DNA from: Leptobacterium flavescens
Lineage (GTDB): Bacteria; Bacteroidota; Bacteroidia; Flavobacteriales; Flavobacteriaceae
DNA: 64,000 nucleotides
Direction: 5' to 3'
Assembly: GCF_010671605.1 (NCBI RefSeq)
Contig: NZ_JAABOO010000001.1
Location: 372,001 to 436,000 of the forward strand
Under the pieces are notes generated by a model that saw nothing but the letters and a program-made list of their open reading frames with translations, did no database searches and was not told the origin of the DNA. Shown piece by piece: positions 53,956 through 62,497 of the stretch. Every line of letters starts with the position of its first letter. The first letter of the stretch is position 1. The translations under genes and the position numbers were made by a program.

Positions 53956-54759
53956 CTATAGGTTTTGAATGAGTAAGACAGTACTAGTTATAATAGAAAC
54001 TATAGAAAAAACCGTCGTAAACGTCTGGAAACCTGTTGTTCCTGTCCCCCAGCTCTTTTGCTTTAACGGTTTTATATAGATCATATCATTTGGTAAAATA
54101 TAGAAATAGGGCGATTGTAATAAATTCTTATCTGTTAGATCTACATGATGTATTTTTTTTCCATCAGGGTATTGACGTATGATCAACACATCTTCCCTGT
54201 TACCCGTAATAGGAATATCGCCGGCATTGGCAATAGCTTCAAGGATGTTTACTCTTTCCTGATAAAGTACATTACTGCCCGGGTTTGCAACTTCTCCAAT
54301 AACACTGTAATTCAAGCCTGCCAGTTTAACAGTAACAAAAAGATTCGTAGACTCCGTCAAATAATTTTCCAGCAATTTCTTTTCTATCATCTTCCTGATC
54401 TCTTCTGCAGTATAACCGAGAACATTTAACTCTCCCAGGATCGGGATCCTGATATTCCCATGAATATCTACGGTATATCCTTCAAAATAAAGTGTTCCCG
54501 GATCATTTCCCACCCCGGCTGCTCCTTCTCTTTCGGAAGTTTTAAAGATTGCAACCAATTCAGGGTCGGATGCTTTTATATCAATATACAGGATGTCGTT
54601 AACCTGGATCTTATACGGTTTGGACAAGGCGTTTATTGAAGCCTGGTTTTCTTTGTTTATTTCTTCGGATTCTTGTAAGTAGACAAGTCTTTTATTCGAC
54701 ACGCAGGATTGTAAAAAAATAAGAAGAAAGGGAAGGACAAAGAAGGATCGAAACTTCAT
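53956..54759 (-). CDS. wza: Polysaccharide export outer-membrane lipoprotein, Wza type
   Basis: The 267-residue protein starts with a signal peptide and lipobox LQSC (Cys19), then the Poly_export domain with YKIQVNDILYIDI near 49-61 and two SLBB-like repeats (IRIPILGELNVLGYT and NYSVIGEVANPGS). The C-terminal helix (about 243-264) is the candidate outer-membrane segment. It is shorter than E. coli Wza. The ATG at 54759 is preferred; an upstream TTG at 54780 lies inside the promoter. It heads the polysaccharide operon. Confidence 0.93.
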   Translation of the reverse strand: MKFRSFFVLPFLLIFLQSCVSNKRLVYLQESEEINKENQASINALSKPYKIQVNDILYIDIKASDPELVAIFKTSEREGAAGVGNDPGTLYFEGYTVDIHGNIRIPILGELNVLGYTAEEIRKMIEKKLLENYLTESTNLFVTVKLAGLNYSVIGEVANPGSNVLYQERVNILEAIANAGDIPITGNREDVLIIRQYPDGKKIHHVDLTDKNLLQSPYFYILPNDMIYIKPLKQKSWGTGTTGFQTFTTVFSIVSIITSTVLLIQNL

Positions 54760-54777
54760 AATTATTGACTTTATTAG

Positions 54778-54785
54778 CAAATATA
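54778..54785 (-). promoter_or_regulatory. -7 element of the polysaccharide operon promoter
   Basis: The minus strand reads TATATTTG, an exact TAnnTTTG match, 18 bases before the wza ATG. It is the only good promoter element I found for the 30-gene array. No TTG at the ideal -33 spacing was seen, which could mean activator dependence. Confidence 0.5.
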
Positions 54786-54838
54786 GTTTTTCAGCACCAA
54801 TAATAAAACTTCAAATCGTTTATCTATCCATTTTATGT

Positions 54839-54846
54839 TACTTTGC
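54839..54846 (+). promoter_or_regulatory. -7-like element upstream of the ABC-F gene
   Basis: TACTTTGC resembles the TAnnTTTG consensus with one base less in the spacer, 14 bases before the GTG at 54861. It contains the TTG codon that would otherwise extend the frame to 54843, which argues for the GTG start. Confidence 0.4.
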
Positions 54847-54860
54847 AAAAAAATGAGCTC

Positions 54861-56735
54861 GTGAATTTATTATCGGTTGAAAATATTTCAAAATCCTATG
54901 GAGAACGCGTTTTATTCTCTGATATTTCCTTTGGCGTCAATAAAGATCAAAAAATTGCCTTTGTAGCCAAGAACGGAACGGGAAAAACCTCTCTGCTCAA
55001 CATCATTACCGGGAAAGATATACCGGATGAAGGGCAGGTGGTTTCCAGGAACGGTTTGCATATAGCCTTCCTTGCTCAGGAGCCTGACCTATCTGCCGAT
55101 CTGACAGTGGAGGAAACGATTTTTGCTACCGATAATAAGATCCTGAAGATCATCCGGGAATACGAAACCGCTCTGGAAAATCCGGATGATACCGAAAAGT
55201 ACCAGAAGGCATTTGAACAGATGGAGATCCACAATGCCTGGGATTTTGAAACACAGTACAAACAGATCCTGTTTAAACTAAAGCTGGATCAACTTTCTCA
55301 AAAGGTATCTTCACTATCGGGAGGGCAAAAGAAACGCCTGGCACTTGCCAATATCCTGATAAGCAAACCCGATCTGCTAATTCTGGATGAGCCGACCAAC
55401 CATCTCGATCTGGAAATGATAGAATGGCTGGAAAACTATTTTGCCAAAGAGAATATTACCCTTTTTATGGTTACTCACGACCGTTTTTTCCTGGAAAGGG
55501 TTTGCAATGAGATCATTGAGTTGGAGAACGGGAAGCTATACAGCTATAAAGGCAATTATTCCTATTATCTAGAAAAAAAGGAAGCCAGGATAGCAGCGGA
55601 AAAAGCTTCCGTAGAAAAAGCAAAAAACCTTTATGTTAAGGAACTTGACTGGATGCGCAGGCAGCCTAAGGCCAGGACCACCAAGTCCAAAAGCCGGATA
55701 GATGATTTTTATATCATCAAGGAAAAAGCGCATCAAAGAAGGAAAGAACACAAGGTACAATTGGAGATCAATATGGAAAGGTTGGGCAGCAAGATCCTGG
55801 AGCTTCATCAGGTTTCCAAATCTTTTCAGTCTAAAAAGATCCTCCATAAGTTTAATTACACCTTTAAGAAAGGAGAACGTATCGGTATTATCGGTAAGAA
55901 CGGAACGGGAAAATCTACTTTTCTGAATATGATCACCCAATCCGTAAAGTCGGATGAGGGAAAGATAATAGTGGGAGATACGGTTAAATTTGGTTATTAC
56001 ACCCAAAGCGGGATCAAAATAAAACCGGAACAAAAGGTCATTGAGGTCATTAAAGAATTCGGCGATTATATTCCCCTGGCCAAAGGGAGGCAAATTTCGG
56101 CCTCTCAACTCCTGGAACGCTTCCTTTTCGATAGGAAGAAACAATACGATTTTGTAGAGAAGCTAAGTGGTGGAGAACTAAAGAGGCTCTATCTCTGTAC
56201 CGTCCTAATACAAAATCCCAATTTTCTTATTCTGGATGAGCCTACTAACGATCTGGATATCGTTACCCTTAACGTTCTGGAGAATTTCCTTTTGGATTTT
56301 CCGGGTTGCCTTATTGTAGTTTCTCACGACCGCTACTTTATGGATAAGATCGTAGATCATTTGTTTGTTTTTCGCGGGCAAGCGGAAATAGAAGATTTTC
56401 CCGGGAATTATTCCGATTTCAGGGTTTATGAGGACAGTAGTCCGGCTCCTGAGAAAGAAAAACAACAAAATACCGATAAAGCTTCGAAAAAAAGCTGGAA
56501 AACAGGGAACAGCCAGTCAAAACTGTCCTTTAATGAACAAAAAGAGTACGGAAAACTGGAAAAAGAGATCCAGAAACTGGAAGAAGAAAAGCTGGCTATA
56601 GAAAGTTTGTTCTCTACCAGCGAACTGGATAATGAGCAAATAGGTGAGCAATCTGAAAAACTTCAGCAATTACTGGAGAAAATCGATGAAAAAACAGAGC
56701 GCTGGTTTGAACTTTCTGCCAAAATGGAAGGATAA
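54861..56735 (+). CDS. ABC-F family ATPase, Uup-like
   Basis: The 624-residue protein has two ABC domains without membrane parts. The first has KNGTGKTSL, SGGQKKRLAL and LDEPTNHLD; the second has KNGTGKSTF, SGGELKRLYL and LDEPTNDLD. Between them lies a charged linker helix (about 230-320), and the last 70 residues form a coiled coil. This matches Uup-type ABC-F proteins, which act on ribosomes and DNA recombination. The start is taken as GTG at 54861 (NLLSVENISKSYGERV); a tiny ATG-AGC-TCG-TGA frame overlaps it. Confidence 0.92.
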   Translation: MNLLSVENISKSYGERVLFSDISFGVNKDQKIAFVAKNGTGKTSLLNIITGKDIPDEGQVVSRNGLHIAFLAQEPDLSADLTVEETIFATDNKILKIIREYETALENPDDTEKYQKAFEQMEIHNAWDFETQYKQILFKLKLDQLSQKVSSLSGGQKKRLALANILISKPDLLILDEPTNHLDLEMIEWLENYFAKENITLFMVTHDRFFLERVCNEIIELENGKLYSYKGNYSYYLEKKEARIAAEKASVEKAKNLYVKELDWMRRQPKARTTKSKSRIDDFYIIKEKAHQRRKEHKVQLEINMERLGSKILELHQVSKSFQSKKILHKFNYTFKKGERIGIIGKNGTGKSTFLNMITQSVKSDEGKIIVGDTVKFGYYTQSGIKIKPEQKVIEVIKEFGDYIPLAKGRQISASQLLERFLFDRKKQYDFVEKLSGGELKRLYLCTVLIQNPNFLILDEPTNDLDIVTLNVLENFLLDFPGCLIVVSHDRYFMDKIVDHLFVFRGQAEIEDFPGNYSDFRVYEDSSPAPEKEKQQNTDKASKKSWKTGNSQSKLSFNEQKEYGKLEKEIQKLEEEKLAIESLFSTSELDNEQIGEQSEKLQQLLEKIDEKTERWFELSAKMEG

Positions 56736-57505
56736 TGTGGCATCTGTTTAAGGCATATATCGCTTTTTTGTTCAGATCTACCAATCAGCATGGAGTGCAC
56801 TCCCCTTTTGTTTATGATCTGATTACCAAATGCTTTTACAATAAAGAAAATAAGAACGCCTATCGTATAATTTCAGGCTATCGAAAGCATATGCTTTCCG
56901 ATGACAGTAAAATATCAGTTACCGATTTCGGAGCAGGTTCCCGTGTTTTTAAATCGAATAAAAGAAAAGTTTCTGCTATTGCCAGAAATGCAGGCACTGG
57001 TCCCAAAAGAGCCCGGCTTTTAAATCGCCTTGTAGGATATTTGGGAATTTCGGATATGCTGGAACTGGGAACCTCATTAGGGCTTGGTACTGTTGCTTTA
57101 GCAGCAAATAACACATATAAGCGTATCATTACGATCGAAGCCTGCCCTGAAACAGCAAAAATAGCGGAAACCGGCTTTAAAAAACTCGGTCTTTCGGGTA
57201 TTGAACTTAAAAACAACACATTTGAAGAGGTAATTCCGTCTCTTTCCGGTAAATTTGATCTGATCTATGTTGACGGGAATCATCAAAAAGAAGCTACCTT
57301 AAATTATTTTGAGCAGCTTCTGCAGAACGTACATAACGACACCGTGATGATCTTCGATGATATTCACTGGTCTCCGGGCATGGAAGAAGCCTGGAATTCA
57401 ATTAAAGAACATCCGGAAACTACTGTAAGTATAGATACTTTTTTCTGGGGTTTTGTTTTCTTCAGAAGGGAACAACCCAAAGAACATTTTGTTATCCGGA
57501 TATAA
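56735..57505 (+). CDS. SAM-dependent O-methyltransferase-like protein
   Basis: The 256-residue protein has a methyltransferase fold with MLELGTSLGLGTVALA near 109-124, TIEACPETAKIA near 133, and FDLIYVDGNHQKEATLNYFE near 169-188 as the metal/acidic region. It resembles class I SAM methyltransferases of the O-methyltransferase type 24. The substrate is unknown. Its ATG overlaps the ABC-F stop by one base, so the two are made together. Confidence 0.85.
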   Translation: MWHLFKAYIAFLFRSTNQHGVHSPFVYDLITKCFYNKENKNAYRIISGYRKHMLSDDSKISVTDFGAGSRVFKSNKRKVSAIARNAGTGPKRARLLNRLVGYLGISDMLELGTSLGLGTVALAANNTYKRIITIEACPETAKIAETGFKKLGLSGIELKNNTFEEVIPSLSGKFDLIYVDGNHQKEATLNYFEQLLQNVHNDTVMIFDDIHWSPGMEEAWNSIKEHPETTVSIDTFFWGFVFFRREQPKEHFVIRI

Positions 57506-57544
57506 TTTAATATGTTAAGGTGACGAGTTTTTAAAACAGAAATT

Positions 57545-57685
57545 ATGATGTTTCTTTGGATTATATTGATCGCTGTTCTTTTCTATCTTGTTCTTTACAA
57601 CAACAAAAGAAATATGAACAAACTGAGAAACAGAAAAAGACGGAGTTTCCGGGATAAATATTACGAGAAAAAAGAGAAAAAATAG
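57545..57685 (+). CDS. 46-residue single-span membrane protein
   Basis: A short frame from two adjacent ATG codons encodes a protein with one membrane segment (about residues 3-18) and then a very basic tail with 12 or more Lys and Arg residues. It lies 39 bases after the methyltransferase gene and 14 bases before the adenosyltransferase gene, on the same strand. Such tiny anchor proteins are common in Bacteroidota between real genes. It is not proven to be expressed; the hydrophobic-then-basic pattern argues against chance. Confidence 0.55.
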   Translation: MMFLWIILIAVLFYLVLYNNKRNMNKLRNRKRRSFRDKYYEKKEKK

Positions 57686-57699
57686 TTCAAGACATTCAC

Positions 57700-58275
57700 A
57701 TGAAAATATATACTAAAACAGGAGATAAAGGCACCACTGCCCTATTTGGAGGAACCCGGGTACCTAAACATCATTTGCGAATTGACAGCTATGGTACAGT
57801 AGACGAATTGAATTCGTGGATAGGTCTTATCAGAGACCAGAAAACCGGGCCTGAGATCGGGGAAGTCCTTATTCGCATACAGGACAGATTATTTACTCTG
57901 GGGGCCATTCTGGCAACGGATCCTGAAAAAGCCGTTCTGAAAAGCGGAAAAGAACGTCTCAATATCCCCAAAATAACTACTGCGGATATTGAACTTCTGG
58001 AAAAGGAGATGGATCAAATGAATGACAATCTTCCGCCAATGACCCATTTTGTCCTTCCCGGAGGGCATCAATCCGTGTCATTCTGTCATATTGCCCGCTG
58101 CGTATGCCGCAGAGCCGAGCGATTAGCCTCTGAGCTCAATGAAAATGAACCTTTCGACGAACATGTACTTAAATATTTGAACCGTCTTTCGGACTATCTT
58201 TTTGTGTTGGCACGGAAGTTGTCCCATGACCTCAAAGCAGAAGAAATTAAATGGATCCCCGATAAGCAAAATTAA
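57700..58275 (+). CDS. Corrinoid (cob(I)alamin) adenosyltransferase, PduO type
   Basis: This enzyme transfers the adenosyl group of ATP to reduced cobalamin, giving coenzyme B12. The 191-residue protein has the PduO-type N-terminus with YTKTGDKGTTALFGG at 4-18, KHHLRIDSYGTVDELN at 24-39, and the active-site block RCVCRRAERL near 142-151. It appears to be the last gene of the ABC-F unit. No B12-dependent enzyme is in the window. Confidence 0.94.
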   Translation: MKIYTKTGDKGTTALFGGTRVPKHHLRIDSYGTVDELNSWIGLIRDQKTGPEIGEVLIRIQDRLFTLGAILATDPEKAVLKSGKERLNIPKITTADIELLEKEMDQMNDNLPPMTHFVLPGGHQSVSFCHIARCVCRRAERLASELNENEPFDEHVLKYLNRLSDYLFVLARKLSHDLKAEEIKWIPDKQN

Positions 58276-58385
58276 GCGATCCTTGAAAAGTTGATTATTT
58301 TTGGATCTTTTTATAAAAAAATCGGCATTTTTTTTCTTAAAAAAGTACGTTCTTAGAAATAATGTGCAAATAATATATTTTTTAC

Positions 58386-58415
58386 TTGACTTTTTCGTAT
58401 AAAAAATTATTTTTG
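58386..58415 (+). promoter_or_regulatory. Strong promoter of the DUF2795 gene
   Basis: TTG at 58386-58388 and TATTTTTG at 58408-58415 are separated by exactly 19 bases, a full match to the Bacteroidota consensus. It lies 24 bases before the ATG at 58440. Confidence 0.8.
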
Positions 58416-58439
58416 CAGAAAATTAAAATCGAATAGCAC

Positions 58440-58661
58440 ATGTATTGGACTTTAGAATTAGCATCGTATTTGAGTGATGCGCCCTGGCCGGCAACAAAGG
58501 ACGAATTAATAGACTATGCTATTAGAACGGGAGCCCCTCTTGAAGTCGTGGAGAACTTGCAATCTATGGAAGATGAAGGAGAAGTATATGAATCGATTGA
58601 AGAGATTTGGCCAGATTATCCCACAGAGGAAGATTACCTCTGGAATGAAGATGAATATTAA
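58440..58661 (+). CDS. DUF2795 small acidic protein
   Basis: The 73-residue protein is strongly acidic at its C-terminus. It begins YWTLELASYLSDAPWPATK and contains a D-E-L-I-D-Y-A-I-R-T-G helix near 21-31, which matches the DUF2795 pattern. A second helix with VVENLQSMED follows. No function is established. It is a single-gene unit between a full-consensus promoter and a terminator, immediately upstream of secA. Confidence 0.85.
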   Translation: MYWTLELASYLSDAPWPATKDELIDYAIRTGAPLEVVENLQSMEDEGEVYESIEEIWPDYPTEEDYLWNEDEY

Positions 58662-58684
58662 CAACCCTTAACATTTTTAAACGC

Positions 58685-58708
58685 AAAAAGTCTCAACCGA
58701 GGCTTTTT
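58685..58708 (+). terminator. Terminator of the DUF2795 gene
   Basis: A 10-base stem with one G-U pair (58685-58694 and 58699-58708) closes a four-base loop (AACC) and runs straight into eight or more T. It separates the DUF2795 gene from secA. Confidence 0.85.
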
Positions 58709-58715
58709 TTTTGTT

Positions 58716-58723
58716 TAATTTTG
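58716..58723 (+). promoter_or_regulatory. -7 element of the secA promoter
   Basis: TAATTTTG is an exact TAnnTTTG match, 22 bases before the secA ATG and just after the preceding terminator. A -33 TTG at the usual spacing was not found. Confidence 0.5.
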
Positions 58724-58745
58724 AAAATTAAATTATAAAACCACT

Positions 58746-61700
58746 ATGAGTTTACTAAATTCAATCCTCAAGACGTTTGTAGGTGATAAAGCGAAGAAGG
58801 ATATCAAGGAAATACAACCTCTTGTTGATAAAATCAAATCATTTGAAAGCTCAGTTTCTCAACTGTCTCATGATGAACTCAGATCAAAAACAGAAGCCTT
58901 TAAAAGCAAAATAAAAGAAGGCCGGGCTGCTTTTGATGAAAAAATAGCACAATTACAGGAAGAAGCGAATACTACAGAAGATATAGATAAAAAGGAAGAT
59001 ATTTACACGGAAATAGATAAGCTCAAAGATGAAGCTTATGAAGCTTCCGAAAAAGTACTCCTCGAAATCCTTCCCGAAGCATTTGCAGTCGTAAAAGAAA
59101 CATCAAAGCGTTTTGCAGAAAACGAAACTATTACGGTAACAGCAACGGCTTTCGACCGGGAATTATCCGGAAGTAAAGATTTTGTCAGTCTTGACGGCGA
59201 AAAAGCTGTTTGGAAAAATTCCTGGGATGCCGCCGGAAAGGAAGTTACCTGGGATATGATACATTATGACGTGCAGCTTATAGGTGGTATTGCACTTCAT
59301 CAGGGTAAAATTGCGGAGATGCAAACAGGTGAAGGTAAAACCCTGGTGGCTACACTTCCCGTTTACTTAAATGCACTTACCGGTAACGGGGTACACCTGG
59401 TTACCGTTAACGACTATTTGGCAAAAAGGGATAGCGCATGGATGGGACCTCTCTTTCAGTTTCACGGATTGAGTGTAGACTGTATTGATTATCACCAGCC
59501 TAATTCGGATGCCAGGAGAAAGGCCTATGAAGCCGATATTACTTACGGAACAAATAACGAATTCGGTTTTGACTATCTGCGTGATAATATGGCGCACTCA
59601 CCAAAGGACCTGGTTCAACCACAACACAATTATGCAATTATTGATGAGGTCGATTCTGTATTGGTAGATGACGCCAGAACCCCTCTTATTATTTCAGGGC
59701 CGGTTCCGCAGGGAGATCGTCATGAATTCCTGGAATTAAAGCCCAAAGTGTCCGATATTGTTGCCAAACAACGTCAGTACCTGACCGGAGTTCTTGCAGA
59801 GGCTAAAAAACTTATCGCAGAAGGAGATACCAAAGAAGGAGGATTCCTTTTATTAAGAGTTCACAGAGGACTTCCCAAAAATAAAGCTCTTATCAAGTTT
59901 TTGAGTGAAGAAGGGATCAAACAACTTCTTCAGAAAACAGAAAATTTCTATATGCAGGATAACAATCGTGAAATGCATCAGGTAGATGCGGAATTGTTAT
60001 TCGTAATTGAAGAAAAGAACAATCAGATAGAACTTACCGATAAGGGAGTTGAATATCTTTCCGGAGACAGTGATCCTAACTTTTTCGTAATGCCCGATAT
60101 CGGGATGGAGATCTCTCAAATTGAGAATCAGAACCTCCCTATCGAGAAGGAAGCAGAGTTAAAAGAAGTACTGTTCAAGGAATTCAGTGTTAAGAGTGAG
60201 CGTATCCATACGATGAATCAGCTACTAAAGGCCTACACCCTCTTTGAAAAGGATGTGGAATATGTGGTGATGGAAAATAAAGTAATGATCGTTGATGAGC
60301 AAACCGGACGTATTATGGACGGACGTCGTTATTCTGACGGATTGCACCAGGCGATTGAAGCAAAGGAGAATGTAAAGATCGAGGATGCTACCCAGACTTT
60401 TGCTACGATTACACTTCAGAATTACTTTAGAATGTATCGTAAGCTATCGGGTATGACCGGTACGGCAATTACGGAAGCAGGAGAATTCTGGGAGATCTAC
60501 AAAATGGATGTGATGGAGATCCCGACCAACCGTCCGATTGCCAGACATGACAGACAGGATCTTATTTATAAAACCAAAAGAGAAAAATACAACGCTGTGA
60601 TCGATGAAGTTACCGAGCTTTCCAAAGCAGGAAGGCCTGTGCTTATCGGTACTACTTCTGTTGAGATCTCAGAATTATTGGGTAGAATGCTTACCCTGAG
60701 AAAGATCCCTCATAATGTCCTGAATGCGAAACTCCACAAAAAAGAGGCCGATATCGTTGCGGAAGCAGGAAATGCAGGAGTGGTAACCATAGCGACCAAC
60801 ATGGCCGGTAGGGGAACCGATATTAAATTGACCGATGAAGTAAAAACGGCAGGTGGATTAGCCATTATAGGTACGGAACGTCACGATTCCCGACGTGTGG
60901 ACAGACAGTTAAGAGGTAGATCGGGAAGACAGGGAGATCCGGGAAGTTCACAGTTCTATGTATCTCTGGAAGATAACCTGATGCGTCTTTTCGGATCGGA
61001 CAGAGTGGCAAAAATGATGGACCGAATGGGATTAAAGGAAGGTGAAGTTATTCAGCATTCCATGATGACCAAATCTATCGAAAGAGCTCAGAAAAAAGTA
61101 GAGGAAAACAACTTTGGGGTCAGAAAGCGTTTGCTTGAATATGATGACGTGATGAATGCGCAAAGAGAGGTAGTTTACAAACGTAGAAGGCACGCACTTC
61201 AGGGAGAACGTCTTAAAGTAGATATTGCCAATATGCTCTTTGATACCTGTGAGGTAATTGCAGATACCAATAAGGCAGCAAATGATTTCAAGAATTTTGA
61301 GTTCGAGCTGATAAAATATTTCTCTCTTACTTCTACCGTTTCCGAAGACGACTTTAAGAGAATGGCGCCACAGGAGATCGCCTCCCAGATATATAAAGCA
61401 GCTTACGAGCAATACAACAACAAAATAGAGCGCAACGCTGCAAATGCATATCCGGTAATCAAAAATGTTTACGAAACTCAGGGAGATCGTTTTGAAAGGA
61501 TCGTGGTTCCGTTTACCGACGGAGTTAAGACCCTGAATGTTGTTACCAATCTTCAGGGAGCCTATGAAAGTGAAGGGAAATCGCTGGTAACCGACTTTGA
61601 AAAGAATATATCCCTGGCTATTATAGATGAATCCTGGAAGACTCACCTGAGGAAAATGGATGAGTTAAAGCAGTCCGTGCAATTAGCGGTACACGAGCAA

Positions 61701-62108
61701 AAAGATCCTCTGTTGATCTATAAATTTGAAGCTTTTGAGTTGTTCAAATCAATGATCGACAAAGTAAATAAGGAAATTATCTCCTTCCTTTTCAAAGGAG
61801 AATTACCTACTCAGAATGCTGATAACATACAGGAAGCCAGAACAGTAAGCAGACCAAAAGAAAATCTTCAGACTTCCAAAGAAGAAGTTCTTAACAGCGA
61901 TGAGCTGGCGGCAAGAAACAGGGCAGCAGGACAACAGACCCAGCAAAGACCCCAGGTAACCGAGACTATCGTGAGGGACAGGCCCAAGATCGGTAGGAAT
62001 GACAGGGTTACCATTAAAAATGTGATGAGTGGTGAAAACAAAGTTTTGAAATACAAACAGGCAGAACCGCTTATCAACAAGGGGGAATGGGTACTTGTTG
62101 AAGACTAA
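58746..62108 (+). CDS. secA: Protein translocase motor ATPase SecA
   Basis: SecA drives secretory proteins through SecYEG. At 1120 residues it is about 220 longer than E. coli SecA. Walker A MQTGEGKT is near residue 190, [20 protein letters not shown] near 299, and the second ATPase half has [12 protein letters not shown] and [11 protein letters not shown]. Extra sequence lies before Walker A (about 115-165) and after the DEVD block (about 320-420), as in other Bacteroidota. The C-terminus ends in [12 protein letters not shown] without the zinc-binding CxCxSG...CH tail, so SecB interaction through that tail is unlikely. Confidence 0.97.
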   Translation: MSLLNSILKTFVGDKAKKDIKEIQPLVDKIKSFESSVSQLSHDELRSKTEAFKSKIKEGRAAFDEKIAQLQEEANTTEDIDKKEDIYTEIDKLKDEAYEASEKVLLEILPEAFAVVKETSKRFAENETITVTATAFDRELSGSKDFVSLDGEKAVWKNSWDAAGKEVTWDMIHYDVQLIGGIALHQGKIAEMQTGEGKTLVATLPVYLNALTGNGVHLVTVNDYLAKRDSAWMGPLFQFHGLSVDCIDYHQPNSDARRKAYEADITYGTNNEFGFDYLRDNMAHSPKDLVQPQHNYAIIDEVDSVLVDDARTPLIISGPVPQGDRHEFLELKPKVSDIVAKQRQYLTGVLAEAKKLIAEGDTKEGGFLLLRVHRGLPKNKALIKFLSEEGIKQLLQKTENFYMQDNNREMHQVDAELLFVIEEKNNQIELTDKGVEYLSGDSDPNFFVMPDIGMEISQIENQNLPIEKEAELKEVLFKEFSVKSERIHTMNQLLKAYTLFEKDVEYVVMENKVMIVDEQTGRIMDGRRYSDGLHQAIEAKENVKIEDATQTFATITLQNYFRMYRKLSGMTGTAITEAGEFWEIYKMDVMEIPTNRPIARHDRQDLIYKTKREKYNAVIDEVTELSKAGRPVLIGTTSVEISELLGRMLTLRKIPHNVLNAKLHKKEADIVAEAGNAGVVTIATNMAGRGTDIKLTDEVKTAGGLAIIGTERHDSRRVDRQLRGRSGRQGDPGSSQFYVSLEDNLMRLFGSDRVAKMMDRMGLKEGEVIQHSMMTKSIERAQKKVEENNFGVRKRLLEYDDVMNAQREVVYKRRRHALQGERLKVDIANMLFDTCEVIADTNKAANDFKNFEFELIKYFSLTSTVSEDDFKRMAPQEIASQIYKAAYEQYNNKIERNAANAYPVIKNVYETQGDRFERIVVPFTDGVKTLNVVTNLQGAYESEGKSLVTDFEKNISLAIIDESWKTHLRKMDELKQSVQLAVHEQKDPLLIYKFEAFELFKSMIDKVNKEIISFLFKGELPTQNADNIQEARTVSRPKENLQTSKEEVLNSDELAARNRAAGQQTQQRPQVTETIVRDRPKIGRNDRVTIKNVMSGENKVLKYKQAEPLINKGEWVLVED

Positions 62109-62126
62109 AAAATAAGCTAATAATAA

Positions 62127-62165
62127 AAAGTCCCCTTAAGGATTTCGTATTCTTAAGGGGACTTT
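62127..62165 (+). terminator. Terminator of secA
   Basis: A perfect 14-base inverted repeat (62127-62140 and 62152-62165) encloses an 11-base loop. It lies 18 bases after the secA stop; the strong stem (AAAGTCCCCTTAAG and its complement) and the flanking A/T make a convincing terminator. Confidence 0.9.
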
Positions 62166-62291
62166 ATCGATTAAAATTGCCCTTTTAAACAAAAATTACC
62201 TTTTTCATCGAAAATTTTTTAATTAAATCATAAATCCTTATATATTTGTCCGAGAAATTTTCACCCACTTCTTTTTACCGACCTATTGACA

Positions 62292-62319
62292 GCGATATTC
62301 TCAACACACACAATATCGC
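62292..62319. repeat. Inverted repeat GCGATATT...AATATCGC
   Basis: Eight bases on each side match perfectly around a 12-base loop. There is no T-run after it, so it does not look like a terminator. An operator or an RNA hairpin upstream of the desaturase-like gene are options; neither is proven. Confidence 0.4.
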
Positions 62320-62497
62320 AAACCGTCACCTCCTTATGTTTTAAGAATTGATTCAATTTTTTTGATTAATAGACCCGTAAGAGGTGATCCAACCGAAAGG
62401 AAGATTGCCTCTTCTTTTTTTTGGTATATTCTTAAAAGCTTTTGCTCTGCTTCCCGAAACTCAGTATATTTAACAACTATACCATTAATTGTTATTT

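Larger units (their letters stand above)
62109..62497 (+). other. 389-base intergenic region after secA
   Basis: This is the only gap over 300 bases. It holds the secA terminator (62127-62165), AT-rich sequence, an 8-base perfect inverted repeat at 62292-62299 and 62312-62319 (GCGATATT with a 12-base loop), and a short palindrome near 62346-62358. I found no coding frame that looks real and no clear TTG-N19-TAnnTTTG promoter for the following gene. Confidence 0.6.

Noticed and set aside
54853-54864. Four-codon frame ATG-AGC-TCG-TGA overlapping the ABC-F start
   Set aside because: Frames this short occur by chance; nothing besides its position suggests an attenuator.
58278-58312. Possible terminator after the adenosyltransferase gene
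   Set aside because: Only GATCC/GGATC pair well and the rest of the stem has mismatches, so I do not list it despite the T-run that follows.
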